From: Planctomycetaceae bacterium
GTDB taxonomy: Bacteria > Planctomycetota > Planctomycetia > Planctomycetales > Planctomycetaceae
DNA: 64,000 nucleotides
Assembly: GCA_020426325.1 (NCBI GenBank)
Contig: JAGQQG010000021.1
Span: forward strand, 1 to 64,000
Direction of reading: 5' to 3'
The notes beneath the pieces were generated by a model. That model searched no databases. It was not told the origin of the DNA and worked only from the letters and a program-made list of their open reading frames with translations. The translations under genes were made by a program, and so were the position numbers. Below, in pieces: positions 54,125 to 62,765 of the stretch; the stretch's first letter is position 1; each line of letters begins with the position of its first letter.

Positions 54125-54566
54125 CGTTTGGCCAGAAAGAGAGTCCTTGCAACGGTCGACACCAACGTCGAACCTACAGGTCTACTCTGGACAGTCGCTC
54201 CCCAAGAAACAAGGGTGCGAGGTGCAAGGGGAGTGCCGGTTCTTTCAAGTCGTCGAGTCGAAGAACCCCGCCCACCTAATGACGGTCGCCGCCATTGTCC
54301 GGAGGGGGGAGGACAAATGGCGGCGACGCGAGTCTCAGGGCGTCACACTTTTGAGGGGGAAAGTGCAAACTGCCGGGGACCGAGATCTCATTGCGGTCTT
54401 CACGAGGGAAGGTGTTCGGTCACCTGATAATCTTCTTCGACACGCCGCGTGACCCGGAATCAGGCGATCCCCCGGAAATCGTCCTGCATCATTTGACGGC
54501 GTTCGTCCGATTGTGCGACCTTGAACGGCTGTGAGTGACTTGAACGCGAACTGAGGAGGATCATTT
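54125..54566. other. 442-bp gap with a strong stem-loop
   Basis: No gene is seen. 54286-54328 forms a long stem (GTCGCCGCCATTGTCC pairing with GGACAAATGGCGGCGAC, one bulge) around an 11-base G-rich loop (GGAGGGGGGA), 162 bp before the dihydroorotase start on its strand. It could be a leader hairpin of that gene or a dispersed element. The last 100 bp contain AGGAGG at 54553 that serves the CPBP gene. Confidence 0.5.
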
Positions 54567-55148
54567 GTGGTTGAGATGAGTCGGACGGACTTCCTCAATC
54601 TTGCGGGAGTTGTCGAAGGGGGACTGGTTCTTCTTGCACTCGGTTTCGGCTGGGTCGTCGGTGTTACTCCCTGGGATTTCATGGATTGGAACTTGGACGC
54701 GGTGGGCATCGGACTTTTGGCCACGCTCCCGATGTTCCTGGCGTTTCATCTTTTCAAAGAGCCGCGTGACATCGCCGTCGAAGTGTTAGGGGGGGTCCTC
54801 AGCCGATGTCGCTGGGATGACATGATTCTCGTGGCTGCTCTGGCCGGCTTCGGTGAGGAACTGCTCTTTCGAGGTGTCCTTCAGCCCTGGATTGCAGCAT
54901 GGAGCCCAATCACGGCCTTCTTCGTTGTGAATCTCCTCTTCGGATTCGTTCACTTCGCATCGCTGACCTATTTCTTCATTGCGACGATTGTCGGGATGTA
55001 TCTGAGCTGGCTGACCTATGGAATTGGTGAACCGAACCTGTGGCGGGCGATTGTCGCGCATGGGGCCTATGATGCGATTGCGTTCTATCTCATCGTTCGG
55101 GAGCATCAGCAAAAGGTTCAGGCAGATCAGTCGAAGTCTGACATCTGA
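54567..55148 (+). CDS. CPBP intramembrane metalloprotease
   Basis: A 193-residue CAAX-protease/bacteriocin-processing (CPBP, Abi) family membrane protease with about five transmembrane helices. The zinc/catalytic motifs are EELLFRGVLQP (Glu-Glu-x3-Arg, at about 97-102), FGFVHF (Phe-x3-His), and AHGAYDA (His near 165). A GTG at 54567 is preceded by AGGAGG with 7-base spacing and is chosen; an ATG at 54576 is in the same frame. Substrate unknown. Confidence 0.86.
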   Translation: MVEMSRTDFLNLAGVVEGGLVLLALGFGWVVGVTPWDFMDWNLDAVGIGLLATLPMFLAFHLFKEPRDIAVEVLGGVLSRCRWDDMILVAALAGFGEELLFRGVLQPWIAAWSPITAFFVVNLLFGFVHFASLTYFFIATIVGMYLSWLTYGIGEPNLWRAIVAHGAYDAIAFYLIVREHQQKVQADQSKSDI

Positions 55149-55189
55149 ATTCAGCAACTACGAACCCGTTTCACCGATCCGTCTGAACC

Positions 55190-56350
55190 GTGCACGAACT
55201 GCGATCACCCGCCGACCTGCTCCGAGCACTCCGGTCAACACCCGAGTTGCTCAAGACCGTGCTCGCCTCGAAGCTGGACGAGTTGGCATTACAGAAGCAG
55301 CTTCGCCAGGAATATCCCGATGATCTTGTCAGACTGGCGGTCAGCTTGTGTGAGCTGCGAGAGCGAGCTACCGTGAAGTTCGAACGTGCGAATCGGATGT
55401 GGTTCGATCGAGTGGGACTCGAACAGGCAACATCCGAACTCGTTGCGAGACACAAGGCTGCTCGGTTCACTGGCCACGTCGATGACCTCTGCTGCGGTAT
55501 CGGGGGGGACGCAATCGCACTCGCCGATCAATACCATGTCACTGCATTCGACAGTCGCGAAGAAGCGTGCGTCATGACGGAATGGAATGCAGAGGTCTAC
55601 TCCGTCGATGATCGTGTGAGGACTGTTGTTGCTGATGTCGAACAGAACTCTGGAAACGCACCACTCGTGCATATCGATCCGGATCGACGTACCGGTGCCC
55701 GCAGATCCATTCGCATTGAGGATTACTGCCCGTCACTTGTTTTCCTGCACTCTCAGATCGATCGCCGTGCAGGGGGAGCGATCAAGCTGTCCCCTGCGAG
55801 CAACTTCGGCGGAAAGTTTCCCGGCTGTGAAGTCGAACTGATCAGTCTGCACGGGGAATGCAAAGAGGCGACTGTCTGGTTCGGCTCTCTCGCCGGAGAG
55901 GCGAAGTGGCGGGCGACCGTGTTGCCCTCGGGAGAGACACTTGCAGCTGACCCCATGTCAGCCCGGCCGCGACTGCTCCCGCTCGCGCAATTCGTGTATG
56001 ACCCGGACCCGGCAGTGGTTCGGGCCGGGCTGATCGACGTCCTGGCGAACACACTCAACGTCGGTCGACTGGATGCTGAGGAAGAGTATCTCACCAGCGA
56101 GAGTCCGGTCGTTTCACCCTTCGTCCAAGCATTCGAAGTCCTGGCGGAGCTTCCGCACAACGACAAGCAGATTCGCCGTTACTTCCGCGAGACGAACTTT
56201 GGTCAAGTGGAAATCAAAACGAGGCATGTCCGCATCGACGCGGATACGGTTCGCCGCAAGCTGCCACTCAATGGGAACGAAGCAGGGGTGCTGATTTTTG
56301 CGCGCATTGCCGGCAAGACGCGTGCGGTCGTCTGCCGGCGATGGCGTTGA
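55190..56350 (+). CDS. THUMP-like/SAM methyltransferase-fold protein
   Basis: A 386-residue protein of the THUMP-like-domain methyltransferase group. A helical N-domain (LRSPADLLRALRSTPELLKT) precedes a methyltransferase core with VDDLCCGIGGDAIALADQY (SAM motif I), VTAFDSREEACVMTEWNAEV, VHIDPDRRTGARRSIRIEDY and GGAIKLSPASNFGG. The C-terminal half (VVSPFVQAFEVLAELPHNDKQIRRY; VRRKLPLNGNEAGVLIFARI) is the THUMP-like part. A GTG start. Probably modifies RNA or a nucleotide, but no substrate can be assigned. Confidence 0.8.
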   Translation: MHELRSPADLLRALRSTPELLKTVLASKLDELALQKQLRQEYPDDLVRLAVSLCELRERATVKFERANRMWFDRVGLEQATSELVARHKAARFTGHVDDLCCGIGGDAIALADQYHVTAFDSREEACVMTEWNAEVYSVDDRVRTVVADVEQNSGNAPLVHIDPDRRTGARRSIRIEDYCPSLVFLHSQIDRRAGGAIKLSPASNFGGKFPGCEVELISLHGECKEATVWFGSLAGEAKWRATVLPSGETLAADPMSARPRLLPLAQFVYDPDPAVVRAGLIDVLANTLNVGRLDAEEEYLTSESPVVSPFVQAFEVLAELPHNDKQIRRYFRETNFGQVEIKTRHVRIDADTVRRKLPLNGNEAGVLIFARIAGKTRAVVCRRWR

Positions 56351-56362
56351 GCGGTCCCGAGA

Positions 56363-56878
56363 TCAGTTCCCGAACGTCTCACGGAACGGGAACGTCGCAA
56401 CCTTCACAAGTTCCTGTGGCGGACTGGGTCGAGGGGCTGACCGATACATAAATCCGTAGAGCGACACCTGTCCCGAGTTCAGTTCACCAATATAGATACT
56501 CCCGATCGCCGGAGACCCGGTCTGGCCGGCACCGGCAATTGCACGAAACTCGGTGCGAGCGGGAACCATGATATACTCCGCGTCGCTGCCCGCTTTGACG
56601 TTGAAGTCTCCGGAAATCTCGCGGATGTAAAATTCGGTGAAGCCACCGGCCTGCGAGTTGAATGCGGCCCCCACCAGTCGGCCGGTCACGAAGTCGAGGA
56701 CAAACAGCGCGTCGCTCGTCCCGGTCTGCGTGGGCACCGAACACATGGCAAAGCGTTCCGCCCGATCGACCGCGAGCGCGTATGCTGGCTCAGCAGGCCA
56801 ATACAAAGCGATGGACAAACCGATAATGACGCCGCCCGTCATCCACGCCAAACGTTGATCTCGAACGTGTTCTCGCAC
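56363..56878 (-). CDS. hypothetical membrane-anchored protein
   Basis: A 171-residue protein with one N-terminal transmembrane helix (LAWMTGGVIIGLSIALYWPA) and a beta-rich extracytoplasmic domain (ERFAMCSVPTQTGTSDALFV; LVGAAFNSQAGGFTEFYIREI; QVSLYGFMYRSAP). The GTG at 56878 has AGGAGGAG 6 bases upstream, which decides the start over the GTG at 56926. No family recognised. Confidence 0.6.
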   Translation of the reverse strand: MREHVRDQRLAWMTGGVIIGLSIALYWPAEPAYALAVDRAERFAMCSVPTQTGTSDALFVLDFVTGRLVGAAFNSQAGGFTEFYIREISGDFNVKAGSDAEYIMVPARTEFRAIAGAGQTGSPAIGSIYIGELNSGQVSLYGFMYRSAPRPSPPQELVKVATFPFRETFGN

Positions 56879-57066
56879 GGTACTCCTCCTGCTGGTTGAT
56901 TGCGACCCTTTTCTACGGGGGGACACTCATCATACCTCACGCCTCAGTCGACAGCCAGCACAGCTCTTGGACCATCAGCACGTCCGAACTTCCAGACGGG
57001 ACTCTCAGTTGTCCAATTTGACTTTGTGACACCCACCGGAAAACTTCTGATTATTTCCGGGAATGC

Positions 57067-57296
57067 CTGTAAGGTTTCTCGACCTCATCCGTACTGATGG
57101 TGACAGAATGATTTCGTGGTCATTAGAGACACGCAGGCATGCCTGCTGTCTCCCCCGTCGGTTTGTGGCCGCTCTGCTCGTTGACACGGCGACAGCAGAG
57201 TCACGTTTGCAAACACTTAACACTCCGACGGTCCTGGCCGCGCCGCCTGATCACCGCGAAGACGTTCTGTCCCCGGACCGTCCGGTCCACCTTTTT
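57067..57296 (+). repeat. dispersed ~230-bp element, copy 2
   Basis: Second copy of 8943-9173, same orientation: CTGTAAGGTTT, GGTGACAGAATGAT, GACACGGCGACAGCAGAGTC, GCCGCCTGATCACCGCGAAG. It ends GGACCGTCCGGTCC followed by ACCTTTTTC, a terminator-like hairpin with T-run. The 925-bp gap 56879-57803 is otherwise free of genes. Confidence 0.6.
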
Positions 57297-57411
57297 CTGA
57301 GACGATGCGTTTCAGACAGACGTCCAAACTACTCGACAAACATCAGAGCCGCGACCGTCAGGAAGTCGGCCACGCTCGCACATGGATCGCGACGTCATCT
57401 CAGCGGAGCGA

Positions 57412-57519
57412 ACCGTCATCCCCGCGAAGGCGGGGATCCAGACCGGCGTTGAAATGAGGGAAAACACATGAGGACAATCACCGTACTCGCTGGATTCCCG
57501 CATGCGCGGGAATGACGGT
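57412..57519. repeat. long inverted repeat with 30-bp arms
   Basis: Left arm 57412-57441 (ACCGTCATCCCCGCGAAGGC..) and right arm 57490-57519 (CTGGATTCCCGCATGCGCGG..) are imperfect reverse complements; each is itself partly palindromic. This CCGTCATxCCCGCG type of element is common in many bacteria. Confidence 0.7.
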
Positions 57520-57545
57520 GATTGAAGTGTCATCCACTTCGGACC

Positions 57546-57681
57546 ACTCTCCCTCGCGAGATGTCACCGGAACGAACCTCTCGTTGGGAGGCAAGCTCTC
57601 ACGCCGACAGGCGAGTGAGCATGTTCGTTGCGACTTCTACACTGGCGACCCTGCTACCGCAGTGACGCCATGCCACCCGCC
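57546..57681. repeat. fragment of an NHL-protein gene end plus a dispersed hairpin element
   Basis: 57546-57580 on the minus strand encodes RFVPVTSREGE, the same ending as the NHL-protein gene at 58328-59371 (QKFVPVTSREGE), so it looks like the leftover of a duplicated copy. 57590-57681 (ends GCCATGCCACCCG, with GTGAGCATGT inside) is related to 39710-39796. Confidence 0.45.
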
Positions 57682-57803
57682 GAGCCGTGTCGTCGTATCG
57701 TCGGAGGATAAATTTACACTGCGGTTCGGTCTGTTGGTTTCAGAGGATCAAAGCATTGAATACGATCAGAGCCTCGATCTGGGGCACCGGATCCGCTGAC
57801 AGT

Positions 57804-58331
57804 TCAGTCGTCGATCGAAGCATCGAACGGAAGTCCCAGTTCCTCACGGAGGCAATTGGCGATCGTCCCTGCTCCATACGCTGTGTGGAAGACATTCACA
57901 TTCAGAATGTTACCGTTCCGAGTCTCCCAGAGTTGATTCTGCTGTTGCTGCTCAAGCTCCTGATCAGTGACATGAAACATCAAGTACACGCAGCGTTTGC
58001 TTCGTGTCGGCGTATAGTCGACGTCGAGAATCTGTGACTTTGAGAGTTTCGCACGCCGCCAAGGCAGCGACGGATTCGTGAAGAGCACATGAGTGTCATT
58101 GACATCGACAACCGGCTCTCGATTCATGTAGAGGAGGAGCAGATGCAAACCACTGGGAATCGCGATCGCAGAAAGAATCAAGAGCAGCGCAATTGAAAAG
58201 TACGAAAGGTCGAATCCTGCTGACACGCTTAATACTTGAAGCACCAAAACGATCAACCAGCCCCCAACCACATCGAATTGACGCGTGTGAAGTTTTCGAT
58301 GAACCGGAAAGATGCTCTCGGTGTCGGTCAT
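57804..58331 (-). CDS. hypothetical two-helix membrane protein coupled to the NHL gene
   Basis: A 175-residue protein. Two transmembrane helices (GGWLIVLVLQVLSVSAG and IALLLILSAIAIPSGLHLLLL) are followed by a soluble, PH-like domain (REPVVDVNDTHVLFTNPSLP; KRCVYLMFHVTDQELEQQQQ; ANCLREELGLPFD). Its ATG overlaps the stop of the NHL-protein gene (ATGA, 58328-58331), so the two are translationally coupled. A longer frame upstream (to 58817) is antisense-like in composition and rejected. Role unknown. Confidence 0.65.
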   Translation of the reverse strand: MTDTESIFPVHRKLHTRQFDVVGGWLIVLVLQVLSVSAGFDLSYFSIALLLILSAIAIPSGLHLLLLYMNREPVVDVNDTHVLFTNPSLPWRRAKLSKSQILDVDYTPTRSKRCVYLMFHVTDQELEQQQQNQLWETRNGNILNVNVFHTAYGAGTIANCLREELGLPFDASIDD

Positions 58332-59371
58332 TCTCCCTCGCGCGACGTCACCGGGACGAACTTCTGGGCGCGTTCGCTGTAGATTTCGCCGACGTAGATG
58401 TTGCCTTTTGAGTCCTCTGCGATGCAGTGAATACCGACGGCTTCGCCCGGTTTGAGGCGGGACGTGTCGGGGTTGTTCTTGTCGTCGCCGATGTCGCCGA
58501 GGGGGATCGCCCAGTGGCGGGTGACGCGGCCGTCCGTGTTGAACCGCATGAACAGTTGGTCCTTGTACTCGGGGTACTCGCCGTGGCGTTTCCACCAGTG
58601 GGGGGATGACCCACAGGTCCAGATTTCGTCTTTGCCGTTGATCGAGATGCCCCAGGGCATGAGGATGCCTTCCCATTGATCGACGAACGTGCCGTCCTGC
58701 TGGAAGATTTGAATGCGGCCACTGTTCCGGTCGGCGACGTAGAGCAGTCCTTGCGAGTCGAGGGCGATGGCGTGCGGGAGGACGAACTTGCCGGGGGTGC
58801 TGCCGTACTCGCTCCACTCCTTGATGAAGTTGCCCGCCGAGTCGAAATGCATGATGCGGCGGTTGCCGTAGCCGTCCGTGACAAAGATGTCACCGGTGGG
58901 AGTGATGGCCATGTCGGTCGGACGATAGAAGTGCTGGCTGTCATTGCCCGATTCGCCCCGCGTGCCGAGCGTCATCAGCCGCTGACCTTCGGGCGTGTAC
59001 TTCTCGACGACGTGCAGGCCGAAGTCGGCGACCCAGATGTTCCCTTCGTGATCGATCCGCAGTTGATGCGGGTTGTCAAAGTTGCCCTGACCCCACGAAC
59101 GAATGAACGTGCCATCTGCTGCGTAGCACTGCACCGGGTCCGGCCCCTTGCGGAAGAACCAGACATTGTCGTCCTTGTCGATCGCCAGTCCAGAGACCCA
59201 GCCCTTGTCGGAAATATCATCCGGCTTCCGCGGCCAAGTCGGGTCGACATCGTACTCGACAAGGTTGGGTTCGACCGCAAAACCGGGGGCATCGGCCGCA
59301 CGAGTCTCTGCGAGATACATTGCCCCCACAATGAATCCGGTTGCGAAAGCAAAGACCGATCGTAAGTGCAT
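58328..59371 (-). CDS. secreted NHL-propeller protein (PAL-like)
   Basis: A 347-residue exported protein: AAGGAGG 6 bases before the ATG, a signal peptide (MHLRSVFAFATGFIVGAMYL), then six NHL blades. Examples are VSGLAIDKDDNVWFFRKG, FDNPHQLRIDHEGNIWVADFG, FYRPTDMAITPTGDIFVTDGYGNRRI, FVLPHAIALDSQGLLYVADRNSGRIQI, and the final IHCIAEDSKGNIYVGEIYSER. It resembles peptidyl-alpha-hydroxyglycine amidating lyase-type propellers, which is how bacterial homologues are usually named; lyase activity is not shown. Confidence 0.82.
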   Translation of the reverse strand: MHLRSVFAFATGFIVGAMYLAETRAADAPGFAVEPNLVEYDVDPTWPRKPDDISDKGWVSGLAIDKDDNVWFFRKGPDPVQCYAADGTFIRSWGQGNFDNPHQLRIDHEGNIWVADFGLHVVEKYTPEGQRLMTLGTRGESGNDSQHFYRPTDMAITPTGDIFVTDGYGNRRIMHFDSAGNFIKEWSEYGSTPGKFVLPHAIALDSQGLLYVADRNSGRIQIFQQDGTFVDQWEGILMPWGISINGKDEIWTCGSSPHWWKRHGEYPEYKDQLFMRFNTDGRVTRHWAIPLGDIGDDKNNPDTSRLKPGEAVGIHCIAEDSKGNIYVGEIYSERAQKFVPVTSREGE

Positions 59372-59494
59372 GATGGCCTCCTTTCTCTGCGGTGGATGAC
59401 GCTTGCGGATTCGCGGGACCGGAATGCGTGGATGAGGTTCGAGATTATCGCTAAGCCGCAAGCGATGGTCGAGGGTTGTGACTCATTCAGCACA

Positions 59495-60790
59495 TCAGTT
59501 GGACTTGTCCGGCGTGGGGGCGCCTTCGATGAACGTGAGTGAATTCTCGATCAGGATTTCGCCCGTCATTTCACCGAGGGACGTCCGGGAGATGTAGTCG
59601 TAGCGAGGGAAGCTGTTGAAGTCGACCTTCGTGAGGATGTAGCCGAAGGCATCGTTCGTGAGGCCGAAGAGCAGGTTGTGCTCGCCGTGCATCTTACGTT
59701 TGAGGTAGAAGCCGATGTTCGGCAGGGCCTCGCCGGGGATGGTGAGGATCTGGGCGTTCCCGAGGTTCACGAGGTTGACCTGCGTGGTGACGGAGTTGTC
59801 CTCGTTCATGTGATAGCCGAGAGGTGATCCCTTGATGATCGCCTGCATCAGCGGTGCTTCGACAGGGAAGCTGACGCTGTGGGCCTCAACGTGCAGCGAC
59901 GGGTCGTTCTGTGGTGATGCATCGCCAACGATGCGCAGGGCTTCGTCGGCCATCAGGTGTCCGATGCGGAGACACTCGTCCCAGGTGGTGGAACCGTTCC
60001 AGTAACCTCGCAGCGGATCGCGGGGCGGTTCATCGAGGTTGCGGTTGTCTGCGGTGACCATGCCTCCCTGGGCACTGTTCATAAACATGGCCATGCCGCC
60101 GACCTGCTGTTCGATCTTTTCGCAAAGGGGACCGATGCAGTCGGGGCTGAGGATACCGGCGTGGTTGCCCAAGACCTCGGGGTGAGTGGCGTAGTTCACG
60201 AGAGTGGCGATTGTCTGTCCTTTGCCGCCGATGGCTTGGATGACGCTCATGCGACGGTCGTAGAGATCCGGGGCATAATAATTGAAGGCGATCTGCCCCT
60301 TGGCCTCGCCTGTTGCGATGCGAAGTGTTGCGGGAGCCAGATCATCAATGGCCTGATTGATGGCCTTGGCCGCCTGGTTGCAAACGAAGTCCATCCATTC
60401 GAGATCACCCGTGTGTCCCCCCTGCCCATCCGGGAAGGCGTAACAGTCCGGTGCACTGTGCGTGTGGGTCGAGCCGATCAGGATGTGATCGCCCGGGATG
60501 CGAGGCACCTGCTGGCGGACTCGTTCTCCGAGCACCGAGGGAAAACCGATCACATCAATCGCTACAAACGCAACGGAGGTGTCTCCCTGCTCGAAGACCA
60601 TCGCCCGGGCGGTCAGCTCGCCCCGCTTCTCCTTCACGGGGTTCGGGATGCCGACGCCACCGGAGATTGGGAGGAGAGGGTCGGGCGTGATGACCTTCAT
60701 CGCGGCACCGATACGGATCTCAGCCTGTGATGTTGAAGGGCTGAGCGACAAGACAATCAGAGCGACACAAGCGACGGCGATTCTCTGCAC
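59495..60790 (-). CDS. secreted neutral/alkaline-ceramidase-like protein
   Basis: A 431-residue exported protein with a signal peptide (MQRIAVACVALIVLSLS) and GTG start (AGGAAA before it). The ceramidase N-terminal domain signatures are RIGAAMKVITPDPLLPISGG, ILIGSTHTHSAPDCY (zinc His pair), IATLVNYATHPEVLGNHAG and MNSAQGGMVTADNR. It probably hydrolyses amide or ester bonds in lipids or glycans. Smaller than true ceramidases because the C-terminal sandwich is missing, as usual in planctomycete members. Convergently spaced 123 bp from the NHL gene, same strand. Confidence 0.85.
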   Translation of the reverse strand: MQRIAVACVALIVLSLSPSTSQAEIRIGAAMKVITPDPLLPISGGVGIPNPVKEKRGELTARAMVFEQGDTSVAFVAIDVIGFPSVLGERVRQQVPRIPGDHILIGSTHTHSAPDCYAFPDGQGGHTGDLEWMDFVCNQAAKAINQAIDDLAPATLRIATGEAKGQIAFNYYAPDLYDRRMSVIQAIGGKGQTIATLVNYATHPEVLGNHAGILSPDCIGPLCEKIEQQVGGMAMFMNSAQGGMVTADNRNLDEPPRDPLRGYWNGSTTWDECLRIGHLMADEALRIVGDASPQNDPSLHVEAHSVSFPVEAPLMQAIIKGSPLGYHMNEDNSVTTQVNLVNLGNAQILTIPGEALPNIGFYLKRKMHGEHNLLFGLTNDAFGYILTKVDFNSFPRYDYISRTSLGEMTGEILIENSLTFIEGAPTPDKSN

Positions 60791-60939
60791 GGGACTTTCC
60801 TTGATGCGGACTCAGGGAGTACGGCGATCAACCAACCAGATTGATCGCGGGCTCCATCATAAGCCACTCAAGGGACGCATCGAAAGGAAGCGGTGCGCTG
60901 AGCTTCGCTGCCCCTCAACTCTTGCAGATCGCCAATGTC

Positions 60940-62544
60940 TTACGGAACAGCTGGACTGACGACCTGTGGCGGGTTGTCGTTATTGTTGTTGTCAGCGATT
61001 GCAGCGGCAGCAAGACCCAAGCCTCCCAGACCGAGAAGCGTGCCCAGTCCTCCACCGAAACCGCCACCAAATCCACCGCCTCCACCGGCGAAGCCTCCGC
61101 CTCCACCGCCGAAGCCACCACCGCCTCCGCCCGCACCGGCTCCTGCACCACCGCCACCGGCTCCTCCGCCGCCAGCACCCGCGCCGGCTCCAGCTCCCCC
61201 GCCACCAGCACCTCCGCCTCCGGCCCCGCCGTAGGAGGATTGGAGCTGATCAAATGCGTAGGGGACGTCTTCCTCACCGACGAGGTTCCCTTCCATCGAG
61301 GGATCTTCCTCCTCGTCTTCGTTATTGACACCATGCAGCGGACACTGACAGTCCGGGTGAGACTCGAACAGACTGTGGTCCTTGTCCTTGGCCGGGCATC
61401 CGTCGATACACGTGCACTCTGCCTGAGCAGCCGTGTTATGGGTATGTCCGTGATCATGATCATGTGAATGGCCCGATTCTTCACTTTGGAAGGAGACCGG
61501 AACGATCAGTTCATTGACTGTGTTCGCATCAGCGAATTCTTCCGTGACGGTATGGATTGAGAACGCTGCGAAACCTTCCGTTCCGGCAGCTGCAAACGAG
61601 TATCGCCCGTCACCGAGGTGAGGGATCGTAAACACGCCCAGTGGACTGACTGGCGCCTGTGCGACGATGCGGTTATCTCGCACGAGAAAGATGTTCAATC
61701 GTCGAAACCGGACCAGTTCGCCAGACCGTGGATCGAGGCTTCGCATGCGACCGGTCAGCGTACCGTCTGGAGAGAGTCGGATCTTATTCTGCTTCAGCGA
61801 GGCGGATGGAGCATCTGGTGGCTCGGGCGCAAACCCGGGAGCCTCCAGCTGAGGAGCCTCATCCTCGACGACCTGTTTCACAAGTTGAATCTCAGGAGCA
61901 AAGCTCGTTGAGGGTGCTACAAAGCCGACAGAACCTGATCCTCCACTGACCACTTCTGGCGGAAGATGTTCGCGTGCCAGCTGCAAAACCATCGGGCCGT
62001 CAGCAGGAGGAATTGCCAGCGAATCAATCTGGAGTTCCTCTTGAATTTCCTGGAAGGCGACAAGGCTCATTTCGACGGCACTGCGATTGTCGACGGTCAA
62101 CTCCGCAGGCAGGACCTCAAGCCCATAAGCGATGTAGCCATCCGGACCATGACCAACCAGCGAGTACACGCCTGGTGCCACACCTTCCGCTTCGAATGCC
62201 CCATCAAAACCCGGATGAACTTCAGCCACAACCTTGCCGTGCTGAACGAACGCAATGGTCAGATCCTTGGCAAAAGCCGGTTCGCCCGTATCTGGATCGA
62301 CGATGTTGATCCGTCCTGGGAGTCGTCCATCCGCCCGGAGGCGGACACGGTAACTCCGCAGACTCTTTTCGAGGTCGTCGGTTTGGACGTTGCTATGTAC
62401 CGCTGGCCTGATGATGCCAATGTCGGTCGCCAGTTGCGTGAGAACATGTTCTCCCCCTGACCAGACGACGGCAGTCCCGGCAGCACTGATGCTCCCCAGA
62501 AACAGCACCACTAGCGTCACACGCACCAAAGATGCAAATCGCAT
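60940..62544 (-). CDS. large secreted protein with twin beta domains, His/Cys cluster and Gly-rich tail
   Basis: A 534-residue exported protein (signal peptide MRFASLVRVTLVVLFLGSIS). Residues ~62-150 and ~250-340 are a duplicated carboxypeptidase-regulatory-like domain: RVRLRADGRLPGRINIVDPD against KIRLSPDGTLTGRMRSLDPR. Next is a metal-binding-looking stretch (HSHDHDHGHTH at 359-369, then five Cys, CTC..C..CQC). The C-terminus is a run of Gly/Ala (about 440-515) ending LGTLLGLGGLGLAAAA and a Pro/Val tail. No family recognised. A string of eight G bases serves as the likely ribosome-binding region before the ATG. Possibly a surface or adhesive protein. Confidence 0.75.
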   Translation of the reverse strand: MRFASLVRVTLVVLFLGSISAAGTAVVWSGGEHVLTQLATDIGIIRPAVHSNVQTDDLEKSLRSYRVRLRADGRLPGRINIVDPDTGEPAFAKDLTIAFVQHGKVVAEVHPGFDGAFEAEGVAPGVYSLVGHGPDGYIAYGLEVLPAELTVDNRSAVEMSLVAFQEIQEELQIDSLAIPPADGPMVLQLAREHLPPEVVSGGSGSVGFVAPSTSFAPEIQLVKQVVEDEAPQLEAPGFAPEPPDAPSASLKQNKIRLSPDGTLTGRMRSLDPRSGELVRFRRLNIFLVRDNRIVAQAPVSPLGVFTIPHLGDGRYSFAAAGTEGFAAFSIHTVTEEFADANTVNELIVPVSFQSEESGHSHDHDHGHTHNTAAQAECTCIDGCPAKDKDHSLFESHPDCQCPLHGVNNEDEEEDPSMEGNLVGEEDVPYAFDQLQSSYGGAGGGGAGGGGAGAGAGAGGGGAGGGGAGAGAGGGGGGFGGGGGGFAGGGGGFGGGFGGGLGTLLGLGGLGLAAAAIADNNNNDNPPQVVSPAVP

Positions 62545-62765
62545 TTCGACCCCCCCCGATTTTTACTTTCCGCGCCAAATTGCGGAAACCAGAACTCTTA
62601 ACACTATCTCTGATGCGCAACGGAAACAAGCGAAATTACATAGTTCCGGGCAGTCGGTAGTCTCAATATCGGAATGAATGGTGCAACGGACAGGTTTTTC
62701 TCCGAGAATCGGAAGAATCGTCACGATCGGCACAGACCGACCCACGGGCAGAGCCTGGCCGAACG

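Noticed and set aside
58332..58817. Arg/Pro/His-rich N-terminal extension of the 57804-58331 gene
   Set aside because: It overlaps the NHL gene in another frame on the same strand and is compositionally a shadow; the ATGA overlap start at 58331 explains the gene.
60935..61234. Proline-rich open frame on the plus strand
   Set aside because: It is the complement of the glycine-rich tail of the minus-strand gene 60940-62544; Pro arises from CCx codons opposite Gly.
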